Source: Noviherbaspirillum malthae
GTDB lineage: Bacteria > Pseudomonadota > Gammaproteobacteria > Burkholderiales > Burkholderiaceae_D
NCBI RefSeq assembly: GCF_015352985.1
Contig: NZ_JACYXF010000004.1
Span: forward strand, 1 to 64,000
Direction: 5' to 3'
DNA length: 64,000 nt
Positions 8,631-15,991 of the stretch are shown one piece after another (the first letter of the stretch is position 1; each line of letters begins with the position of its first letter). Below the pieces are notes generated by a model, which did no database searches, was not told the DNA's origin, and worked only from the letters and a program-made list of their open reading frames with translations. The position numbers and the translations under genes were made by a program.

Positions 8631-9029
8631 ATGCGCGACCTGAAACAGGGACTGGCCCTGGATTCGGCTCAACCCGCACTGGCGATGATGCTGGCCCGGC
8701 TTCAGGTCGACAGCGGTGAAGCAGCCTTTGCATTGCAAACCTTGCAGGCAAGTCGCGGTCATGCACAAGATGATGCCTACTACCAGGCCTTTCTGGCTGC
8801 TCTGCTGCAGAGACATGCACGACATCGTGAAGCGGTCGAGCAGTATCTGCTCGCGCTCAAGCTCATTCCTCAGAACGCATTGTGGTGGATCGGGGCAGGT
8901 ATCTCCCTGCAAGCCGACAACCGTGCAAAGGAAGCACGCGAAGCCTTCGGCTATGCGGCGTCGAGCGGATCCCTTTCGCCTGAACTCCGGCTATTTGCAG
9001 AGCAGAAGCTCATTGAGCTCTCGCGTTAG
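8631..9029 (+). pseudogene. TPR protein fragment, resembling the MshN C-terminus
   Basis: A 132-residue frame of tandem TPR-like helices (LARLQVDSGEAAFALQTLQ, YYQAFLAALLQRHARHREAVEQY, WWIGAGISLQADNRAKEAREAF). Its order and wording resemble the C-terminal TPR half of MSHA-pilus biogenesis protein MshN. MshN proteins are much longer and begin with a membrane anchor. Here an in-frame stop lies just upstream at 8607 and no MSHA genes surround it, so I take it as a remnant. A short functional TPR protein cannot be excluded. The MshN link is from memory of the family. Confidence 0.5.
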
Positions 9030-9152
9030 AGATTCCTTTGGAGATGACAGCGGTTCCTTCAGATACGACTCATGCGAGTTCCAAGAGTCCGCGTCAAAAC
9101 CTTCTCACCCGTCCCGCTTGACGCGGGTTTGATGATGACTGAACAATCAAAT

Positions 9153-10190
9153 TTAGGCAGGAACGATTGCTCGTACATACGGGATCTTCTGAAGAACCAT
9201 GACGAGCGCGGTTGAAATGAAAAATACCGCTAGTGTGGTAAGAGGGATCGCCAACCATGGATTAATAAAATCGTAATCCAATCCCTTTACATCCACCAAA
9301 AATATAATCAGGGCATGAGCAAGGTATACCCCGAAGTTAAGCTTTCCCAAGTATGGCAACAAATTGTCAGCATAGCTTCTCCCGCTTATGTAGCGTCGAC
9401 CAAACTCGCGTAAAGCGATGAATGCAAAGACGGCTCCTAACGCAACAAAGGGCGATTCATATGCATAAAAGACTTCATGGGCCTGCCTTATGCGTACTGA
9501 AAACCACCAAGTCCCTATGGCAATGCCTACGATACAAATAGCCCAGCCGGCAAACGCCCAATAGAGTGGTGAACGTTGAAATTTAATTTTTTCGTAAAGA
9601 ATGGCGCCTGCTACGATATATCCGGCATAGAGGGGCAGAAAATGCCAATTGATACCAACATAGTGCTTGCCTGTGATTACGGCCACCGTCGGCAAGAGAG
9701 AAGCCCCAATGAACCAGCACACCATGACGAACAATTGGGTCTTCAGGGCATTAGCCTGGAAGAAGGCCGTCAACACTGGAAGAAAGAGGTAGGCTCCTAT
9801 CAATGTATAGAGATACCAGAGATGGGCAACGACCGGACCTTGCAGTATCTTGGCTATCCATCCGCTCGTATGGACTCCGTTATACCTGAACCAGAGAAGG
9901 TACAGCAGTGACCATACGAACAAAGGCGTAATCACCCGGCGTACCCTGCTCAGCATATCCGGCACAGTCGTTTCGCGCCGGAGCAACAGTGCGCCGGTTA
10001 CCATTAGGAATAGCGGCACAGCAACGCGAGAAATGCTCTCGTAAGCATTTACTGCCCACCAGTGCCGCGCTTCCATCGGCCCAAAACCCTTTGCCGATAC
10101 ATGGATACAAATCACTAACAGGATGGCAATCAGGCGAATGAAATCCAGTGAGATGTCTCGTCTTGGAATTTGATCTGTAGATAAAGTCAT
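9153..10190 (-). CDS. acyltransferase 3 family membrane protein
   Basis: A 345-residue integral membrane acyltransferase of the OafA/WecH type, which moves acetyl or related groups onto surface sugars. It begins RRDISLDFIRLIAILLVICIHVS: the D-x-x-R-x-x-A-x-x-x-V-x-x-x-H signature of the family, with the conserved His in the first membrane helix. About ten hydrophobic segments follow, and LNFGVYLAHALI near the C-terminus is also typical. The DNA is visibly AT-richer than its neighbours (runs such as AAATTTAATTTTTTCG near 9580), and no polysaccharide genes adjoin it. It is probably an acquired single gene. The sugar substrate is unknown. Confidence 0.85.
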   Translation of the reverse strand: MTLSTDQIPRRDISLDFIRLIAILLVICIHVSAKGFGPMEARHWWAVNAYESISRVAVPLFLMVTGALLLRRETTVPDMLSRVRRVITPLFVWSLLYLLWFRYNGVHTSGWIAKILQGPVVAHLWYLYTLIGAYLFLPVLTAFFQANALKTQLFVMVCWFIGASLLPTVAVITGKHYVGINWHFLPLYAGYIVAGAILYEKIKFQRSPLYWAFAGWAICIVGIAIGTWWFSVRIRQAHEVFYAYESPFVALGAVFAFIALREFGRRYISGRSYADNLLPYLGKLNFGVYLAHALIIFLVDVKGLDYDFINPWLAIPLTTLAVFFISTALVMVLQKIPYVRAIVPA

Positions 10191-10932
10191 CGAAGTAATT
10201 GATTATGCATACTGCATAGCTACTGGAGGCTTAAAAAATTGCAACTATTTTACTATGCCTACAACAAACACCTGATAAGCCCTGCCGGTATCCAGGGTCT
10301 CCTTAACGGCCACCTTTAATATGCGAATATCTCGTCTATCATTTTTATGCACCACTGTCCCTCGGAAATCGATGCCACGCCGGCCGAGGCATCGGTGAAT
10401 CTCGCAAAACATACACGGATGGTTAACCTGGGCGCGCAAGCATCATTCAGGCGAACTTGATTGCAGCGGCTCCTATAGCGCATCCAACCGTATCTGCAAC
10501 GCCGTTAGTCCAGTGCGTCCCCGACAATATTAAGCGGATCAACCGAAGGAAAGGGGCTAGCGCACGTTCAGCGCCCACGGCCAAAGGCGACGCGATGGCA
10601 CCGCGGGTGTTACGCGGAGCATTTAGCCGGGCGCGAGGGCAGAAAATACTGAGCCAACCGGCATTGGCCGAAAGCATCAAGGCATTTCGGTTCTGGGATC
10701 GGCGTGCAAAGGCCAACACGGACACGGAAAAAGTGGCTGGAATTACCGCTGCAGAGGACCTACTTAGGCACGCAATTTCTACGATGACGGCACGCTACGC
10801 AAGGCATCGCCGAGGTAAACTAGTGAAACCGACAAAGTAATTTTTACGGAACAAGCAGTGTTTTGCGGAACTGGGAAACTGCCGGGAACTTAGGGGGAAC
10901 CGGCGCAGGGCCAGTATTTGCAGGGGGGTCGG
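10191..10932. other. gene-poor stretch beside tRNA-Lys
   Basis: This 740-bp stretch holds no recognisable gene. A frame at 10457-10840 (plus, 127 codons) and one at 10245-10439 (minus, 64 codons) are open but match no family I know and have no good ribosome-binding site. The base composition shifts from AT-rich near the acyltransferase to GC-rich near the tRNA. It may be degraded DNA left by integration and loss events next to the tRNA gene, but I see no att-like repeat of the tRNA 3' end. Confidence 0.35.
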
Positions 10933-11008
10933 TGGTGGGTCGTGAGTGGCTCGAACACTCGACCTACGGATTAAGAGTCCGCTGCTCTACCAACTGAGCT
11001 AACGACCC
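10933..11008 (-). tRNA. tRNA-Lys (anticodon CUU)
   Basis: The reverse complement begins GGGTCGTTAGCTCAGTTGG and folds as a cloverleaf. The acceptor stem is GGGTCGT paired with ACGACCC, the D arm contains AGCTCAGTTGGTAGAGC, and the anticodon stem GCGGA/TCCGT encloses the loop CTCTTAA, with anticodon CTT. The T arm is GAGTG-TTCGAGC-CACTC. The discriminator is A and CCA is encoded (10933-10935). It reads AAG codons and is intact. Confidence 0.95.
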
Positions 11009-11257
11009 GACGACCAGCATTCTATCAGCAAAATTATCAACCTGCAAAATGAAGGCCATTTCCCATTGCTCAGAATGATTGGCCGCACATGCGCTCCATC
11101 ATCGGGTTGGGTGCGTTGCCGTACCAGTTCCAGAACTGCCCTGCATTTGCATGACACGATGCCTTGCAGATTCATGAGCAATTCCATCCCTGCATGACAT
11201 CCCTCCTCTGCTACGGAGACTGCGCAGTGCCATGCCACCGAAGGCATGCCGGCAAGC

Positions 11258-12079
11258 TCAGGTAAATCCGAGCATCACCTCGATGCTGCGCACCAGGGAT
11301 ACCAGCTTCGGCGCAACCTCGCGTTCGATTGCGGCATAGGATCCGCTGGCGGCAGGGATACCGCAATTGAATATGAACAGATTCGAATCCACAGGCCGTG
11401 ACAGCGGCACCGCAAAGCCGTAGACATCGCTGCGCCACTCCCCGTGGTTGGCGCAATAGCGTTGCGCTTCATACGCTTTCACAGACTGCATCGCGGCCTG
11501 GTGAAATTGCCGGTAATGTTCCGGCTCCTTGACGCGGATCTGGTTGAGCACGGACTTGCGTTCGTCGAGCGGTGCCCTGGACAGCCATGCGCGTCCCATC
11601 GCCGTGGTGAGAATCGGCAGCGGCGCGCCGATATCCGGCGTCATGATCAGCTTGTCGGTGGAACGCGAGGTTTCCACATAGATCATGTGAATGCGGTCGC
11701 GAATGCCCAGCGACACCGCGCCTCCGGTCTGCTCCGACAGTTCCCGCATCAAGGGCCGCGCGAGCTGCCGGATATGCATGTTGGCCAGCAAGGGATATCC
11801 CATCGACAGCACTGCCGGTCCCAGCCGGTATTTTTCGAGCTTGGCGTCGTGGCGCAGATAGCCGAGGCTGACCAGCGTATGCGTAAGACGCGCAACGGTG
11901 GATTTGGACAGCCCGGTACGCTGCACGAATTCCCGGTTGCCGAGAACGAACTCGCCCACGCGATAGCTGAGCAGAATGTCGATACCCCTTGCGAGAGTAG
12001 CGGCGAACTGCGGGTCCTTTTCGGTGTCGGTTTCGTTAAGTTTCTCGGTCATCATCAAGGCCGCTCTTGTAATGCGCAT
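11258..12079 (-). CDS. IclR-family transcriptional regulator
   Basis: A 273-residue IclR-type regulator, paralogous to the protein at 5630-6418. The winged helix-turn-helix includes NREFVQRTGLSKSTVARLTHTLVSLGYL, and the effector domain includes GGAVSLGIRDRIHMIYVET and TTAMGRAWLSRAP. The frame opens at 12079. Two adjacent Met codons (MMTEKLNE, at 12055 and 12052) are alternative starts, and none has a strong ribosome-binding site. The gene upstream on the same strand is the CoA transferase (ends at 12385), separated by a 300-bp gap with a dispersed repeat, so co-transcription is uncertain. It may compete with or complement the first IclR protein at the shared 19-bp motif. Confidence 0.88.
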   Translation of the reverse strand: MRITRAALMMTEKLNETDTEKDPQFAATLARGIDILLSYRVGEFVLGNREFVQRTGLSKSTVARLTHTLVSLGYLRHDAKLEKYRLGPAVLSMGYPLLANMHIRQLARPLMRELSEQTGGAVSLGIRDRIHMIYVETSRSTDKLIMTPDIGAPLPILTTAMGRAWLSRAPLDERKSVLNQIRVKEPEHYRQFHQAAMQSVKAYEAQRYCANHGEWRSDVYGFAVPLSRPVDSNLFIFNCGIPAASGSYAAIEREVAPKLVSLVRSIEVMLGFT

Positions 12080-12224
12080 CTGACATGGGGACAGTATATC
12101 GGGGCTCTCTAACAGCCTGGCAAATGAAGACGCGTCTTTTGACAGTTAGCCCATGCGGTGACGCTCGCTTCTCCAGGCGGGGCGCCTGAGGAAGAAGGGA
12201 GGTGAGGGAGATAAGGCCAAAGGA

Positions 12225-12349
12225 GCTTGCTATCGCCCTCACCCCTAACCCCCGCTCCACGCCCCACCATTCGGCTTGCAAGCCGAATCGGCGACGGCAG
12301 CGCAAACCAGTGGCTTGCGCTGCCGTCGCCCCGCCTTCGGGAGAGGGGA
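12225..12349. repeat. dispersed 125-bp intergenic repeat, copy 1
   Basis: This stretch starts GCTTGCTATCGCCCTCACC and ends GAGAGGGGA. It is a clear homolog of 31551-31680: the same order of a C-rich start, CCCCGCTCC.CGCCCCAC, the palindrome TTCGGCTTGCAAGCCGAA, GACGGCAGCGCAAACC, and a C-rich end. It has internal inverted repeats, no coding potential, and lies between two minus-strand genes. It looks like a REP/MITE-type element spread through the genome. Confidence 0.7.
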
Positions 12350-12384
12350 ATTTATTCAGAATGCGGAAAGCTTTTGCGTTCTGC

Positions 12385-13596
12385 TCAGATCACGCCGGCG
12401 GCCTGCAGGTCATTGATGTCCTCGCGTGACAGCCCAAATCCGAGCAAGATGTCCTCGTTGTGTTCGCCGAGAGCGGGACCGGTGCACGGCGGAGCGGGAT
12501 CAAATCCCGACAGGCGCGGCACGATGCAAGGCGCCGGCAGGGTGCTGCCGTCCTTGTCCGGCAGCCGGATCACTGCCTGCCGTGCCTGGTAGTGGGGATC
12601 GGCCACGACATCGGCGATCGAATAGATTTTGCTGTAAGGCACGCCGTGTTCGTCGAGCGCGGCGGCCACGGCGGCGAAGTCCTGCGACAGGCACCACTGG
12701 GCGATGATGCTGTCGAGTTCATCGACATGCCTCATGCGGGCGGGGTTGGAACTGAAGCGCTCGTCGTCGGCAAGTTCGGGTTTCTGCATGGCCTTGCACA
12801 AGCGCCTGAAGATGACCGCCGATGACCCCACTACCGTGACGTATGCGCCGTCGCCGGTGCGGTACATGTTCGACGGGGCCGTATAGGTCGCGCGATTTCC
12901 GGCGCGCTGCCGTACCACGCCTTCCCGTTCATATTCGGCAGCGAGCGGATCGAGCAGCCGCATCATGGCCTCGGTTGCCGACAGGTCGATCTCTATGCCC
13001 TTCCGCTGCGGATCGGCGTTGCGCTGCACGATGGCCGTCACGATCGAGAAGGCGCCGAACAGGCCGGAGACGACGTCGCCGAGCGGATAGTTCATGTGCT
13101 GCGGTCCGCTTTGCGCGTCGCCTGTCAGATTGGCAAATCCGCTCATCGCTTCGAAGATGCGCGCGAAGCCCGGACGCGCGGCATACGGTCCGGTCTGCCC
13201 GAAACCGGTCAGGCGGAGAACGATCAGCCCGGGATTGGCCTGGTGCAGCGTCGCGAGGTCCAGCCCCCATTTTTCCATGGTTCCGGTACGGAAATTTTCT
13301 ACCAGGACATCGACCGTGGCGATCAGCTTCAGGAACAGCGCCTTGCCTTCCGGCTTGCGCACGTCCAGCGTCAGGCCCTTCTTGCCGCGATTGGTGACTT
13401 TCCAGAAGAGGTCGACAGGAGCGAGCGTGCGCAGCGAGTCGCTGCCGTCCGGAAGTTCAAGCTTGATGACCTCGGCGCCCATGTCGCCGCACAGCGTGGC
13501 GCTGAAGGGTGCGGCGAGAACCGTTGCCATGTCGAGAATGCGCATGCCAGCGAGCGGAGCGGATTTCCGCGGGGCGGGTTCATGAAAATCTGCCAT
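12385..13596 (-). CDS. family III (CaiB/BaiF) CoA transferase
   Basis: A 403-residue enzyme of the formyl-CoA transferase family, which exchanges CoA between carboxylates. The ATG at 13594-13596 (MADFHEPAP) is preceded by GGAG at good spacing; a GTG two codons upstream is an alternative. The expected catalytic Asp is D174 in YPLGDVVSGLFGA (Asp169 in formyl-CoA transferase). The active-site His of the racemase branch is absent from the matching RPGFARIFEA block, so it should be a transferase, not a racemase. Other motifs: LCGDMGAEVIKLE and LRLTGFGQTGPY. The second identical 19-bp motif lies 62 bp upstream, linking it to the dehydrogenase operon at 2-5.4 kb, for which it could activate the acid. 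Confidence 0.88.
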   Translation of the reverse strand: MADFHEPAPRKSAPLAGMRILDMATVLAAPFSATLCGDMGAEVIKLELPDGSDSLRTLAPVDLFWKVTNRGKKGLTLDVRKPEGKALFLKLIATVDVLVENFRTGTMEKWGLDLATLHQANPGLIVLRLTGFGQTGPYAARPGFARIFEAMSGFANLTGDAQSGPQHMNYPLGDVVSGLFGAFSIVTAIVQRNADPQRKGIEIDLSATEAMMRLLDPLAAEYEREGVVRQRAGNRATYTAPSNMYRTGDGAYVTVVGSSAVIFRRLCKAMQKPELADDERFSSNPARMRHVDELDSIIAQWCLSQDFAAVAAALDEHGVPYSKIYSIADVVADPHYQARQAVIRLPDKDGSTLPAPCIVPRLSGFDPAPPCTGPALGEHNEDILLGFGLSREDINDLQAAGVI

Positions 13597-13657
13597 GTTC
13601 ACTCCATATCGGGTCGTTGCAGGCAGTGTGTTTTAGCGGCCCGGAAGTCACAAGGAG

Positions 13658-13676
13658 TGTTTCGATATCTTGAACG
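13658..13676. promoter_or_regulatory. candidate IclR operator, copy 2
   Basis: TGTTTCGATATCTTGAACG is identical to 5545-5563 and in the same orientation relative to the minus-strand gene it precedes. It lies 62 bp upstream of the CoA transferase start; the first copy lies 101 bp upstream of its gene. A 19-bp exact repeat confined to two catabolic promoters is unlikely by chance in 64 kb and suggests co-regulation. Confidence 0.55.
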
Positions 13677-13787
13677 TCTTTCAAGCAAAGCCATCACAGG
13701 CACTGTGAGGCCCTGCCCTGCCCTGCCCTGCTCCTGTCGAAGCGATGGTCCAAAAGTTACCGGCGTCTGATGTGCAAGGCCGTCAAG

Positions 13788-14951
13788 TCAATGATGCGCC
13801 TCTGCTGAGATCACCCTGTTGCGGCCTGCCTGCTTTGCCTTATACAGCGCAGCGTCGGCGCGCTGCAGCAGGTGACTGAACGACTCGCCCGGATGCAACT
13901 GTGCAACACCGATACTGACCGCATAGGTCAGGGTGTCGGCAATCTTGTCCGGATCCGAAACGGTAGCGTCCAATACGGCCCTTAGCCGCTCCGCCACCGC
14001 ATTGGCCTCGTCCAGACTGGTATCGGTCAGAAGAACGGCAAACTCTTCTCCGCCCAGGCGGCCGAGATAGTCGATGTTCCGTATCACGGACTCGGCACGC
14101 AGCGTCAGGTCCATCAGGACGCGGTCTCCGGCAGCGTGTCCGTACTTGTCGTTGATGCTCTTGAAGTGATCGACGTCGAGCACCAGCAATGACAGCGCGT
14201 CTCCGGTGCGGTGCAGACGGGCCATTTCCTTCTCGGCGAATGCAAAGAACGCACGCCGCGACCAGGCGCCGGTCAGGAAGTCGCTGTTGGCTGCACTTTC
14301 GGCCTCCGACATCATGCGATCGTGAACCATCATCGTCGCTCCCAGGGTCAGCACCGGAAGTACGATCACGCCTATCGAAAGAAACAGGACATTCCACAAG
14401 GTTGCCTGCTGGGCCGACACCAGCGTGTCAACGCCGGCCGCGTAGACAAGCCCGCGGAAGGCATGCCCGAGGCCGAAAAGCAATGCTGTCGTTTTGGTGA
14501 AGAGGACGGGATACCGGTTACCGGATGAGAAAGCGGAAGAGGCAACCGTCCTTGCAATGGCAAAGCAGGCGATGCTGTGGAATATCGACACGAGGACAAT
14601 ACGCGCCGCCATCCAGTCGGTCAGGTAATAAAACGTTGCGATTCCGGCAGCTACCATCGCCAGTCCGGCTGCCAGCCACTTTACGGGCACTTGTTGGTTC
14701 GCGAATCTCCGAAAGCCTGCCAGGACCGCCGAAACCGCAGCGGCCAACAGGGTGTTCGCCAGTACCACCGACAATACGTCGGGAGCGACGCCGCGCAATG
14801 CGTACAACACCAGGGAGACAATCGCGAGGACATTCGCAGCCACCCATTCACGAACGCCGCCAATCCTGCTGCGGACAAGCGACCATAGAACAAACAGCAT
14901 CACGACGGAGGCCAACGCCGTAATCAACAACAAATTCAGGGGTGTCAACAT
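13788..14951 (-). CDS. membrane diguanylate cyclase (GGDEF)
   Basis: A 387-residue protein that should make cyclic di-GMP. About six or seven hydrophobic segments fill residues 1-205, followed by a GGDEF domain (about 215-380). The domain has DFLTGAWSRRAF, DVDHFKSINDKYGHAAGD (metal and substrate), and the signature RLGGEEF. An RNID sits exactly five residues before GGEEF, matching the RxxD product-inhibition site, so it is predicted active and feedback-inhibited. It is a single-gene unit. An 11-bp-spaced direct repeat lies about 95 bp upstream (15046-15063). The N-terminal sensory membrane domain matches no named type I can be sure of. Confidence 0.9.
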   Translation of the reverse strand: MLTPLNLLLITALASVVMLFVLWSLVRSRIGGVREWVAANVLAIVSLVLYALRGVAPDVLSVVLANTLLAAAVSAVLAGFRRFANQQVPVKWLAAGLAMVAAGIATFYYLTDWMAARIVLVSIFHSIACFAIARTVASSAFSSGNRYPVLFTKTTALLFGLGHAFRGLVYAAGVDTLVSAQQATLWNVLFLSIGVIVLPVLTLGATMMVHDRMMSEAESAANSDFLTGAWSRRAFFAFAEKEMARLHRTGDALSLLVLDVDHFKSINDKYGHAAGDRVLMDLTLRAESVIRNIDYLGRLGGEEFAVLLTDTSLDEANAVAERLRAVLDATVSDPDKIADTLTYAVSIGVAQLHPGESFSHLLQRADAALYKAKQAGRNRVISAEAHH

Positions 14952-15045
14952 CTCGTAATGCCTATGGAACGGAAGGGTACTGCCGCAATTATGACAGTGT
15001 CCCCTGTCCGGCGGCGTTGCAAACGCAGACAGACTGGAGACAAAC

Positions 15046-15063
15046 TGTGACGTTATTGTGACG
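15046..15063. promoter_or_regulatory. 11-bp-period direct repeat upstream of GGDEF gene
   Basis: TGTGACG occurs twice, at 15046-15052 and 15057-15063, separated by TTAT, i.e. one helical turn apart. Direct repeats with 11-bp period are typical of OmpR/PhoB-type response-regulator sites. The position, about 95-112 bp upstream of the diguanylate cyclase start, fits a control site, but the consensus does not match a named regulator. Confidence 0.3.
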
Positions 15064-15201
15064 CGGCCGGAATCATGGACCGTGTTCCATGGCAGAACAA
15101 TGTGCCTGGCTGCACGTGACCACTATGTGCGTGGTTCGTAAATGACGTTTTCCGGTATTGAGCACCCAACTGTAACCGGCAGTCGGTTCCGCAGAGAGCC
15201 G

Positions 15202-15420
15202 TCACTTGCTGGAAAAGAAGGACCATCGGTCTCTGGAGCGCAGAGATCCTGCTGCAGCGTCCAGGGAGTGGACATCGGACTCGTGGATGGCCGCTTCAAT
15301 AATGCCACGCATGACGGCTCGATTGAAAGCGCCTTCTGCATGCGAGGGATGAGCTGCAAGCAGACCGGAGTCGGTCGCCTTTCTGATTCCCGCCTCAATC
15401 ATTGCATCAGTAATTTGCAT
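15202..15420 (-). CDS. small hypothetical protein
   Basis: A 72-residue protein starting MQITDAMIEAGIRKATDSGLL, with a Met-Ile-Glu-Ala helix and a second helical half (GAFNRAVMRGIIEAAI). It resembles the many short helical hypothetical proteins of Burkholderiales that begin M-x-I-T-D-x-M-I-E-A, which have no known function. No membrane segment or known domain is seen and the ribosome-binding site is weak. The call rests on this resemblance alone. Confidence 0.45.
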   Translation of the reverse strand: MQITDAMIEAGIRKATDSGLLAAHPSHAEGAFNRAVMRGIIEAAIHESDVHSLDAAAGSLRSRDRWSFFSSK

Positions 15421-15991
15421 GGCCGCACCCGGGATTGATGATGATGCTGATAACTCAACCAGCACGGCAGTTCAATTGTGGCGACTACCCCGGAGAAGAA
15501 CATTCGTCCCATCAGGCAAGGATAGTCCGGCATCAATCCGACTGCGCGCGAATACTGCCAACAGTGCAATGAACCACGGACGCAAAGCCGGCGTTGAATT
15601 GTGAGTCATTGCCTGCGTTCCCGCAGAGAAAACCGAAGCGGATCGACTGCTGCATTGCTGCAAATGTCTTTTCGGTATGCTTTCAGGCAGGTGGCAATTT
15701 ATCTTAACTGTTACACCTTCAAATGCAACCTTCAATGCATAGAAAAAATGGATTTGACCTTGGCCCAATATTCCGTTTCATTTTCGCCAACAGCAGCAAT
15801 GGCAGGACATCCCTTATTTAGCCAGATGACAAGCGGAAACGGAACTCATGCAGTGGTTCCGCACCTTTCGCAGTCACTTTTCCAACGAAGGCGACGGCTT
15901 CCGTGCGAAGCCGTCGCCCGAACCGGCGGGTTTTGAAGAGGGCTCCGGCACGGCCAAGAGGAAAAGATGCGATCTCCTGCCGTGCAACAAG
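15421..15991. other. gene-poor stretch
   Basis: No gene is recognised in these 570 bp. A minus-strand frame of 98 codons at 15472-15768 has no family resemblance and no ribosome-binding site. No clear terminator or promoter stands out. Confidence 0.3.

Noticed and set aside
10457-10840. 127-codon frame beside tRNA-Lys as an integrase or phage gene
   Set aside because: It has no recombinase motif, no ribosome-binding site and no family resemblance. An overlapping frame on the other strand is equally open.
10933-11008. tRNA-Lys as attachment site of an island covering 9.1-10.9 kb
   Set aside because: No second copy of the tRNA 3' end and no integrase gene were found, so an island cannot be bounded.
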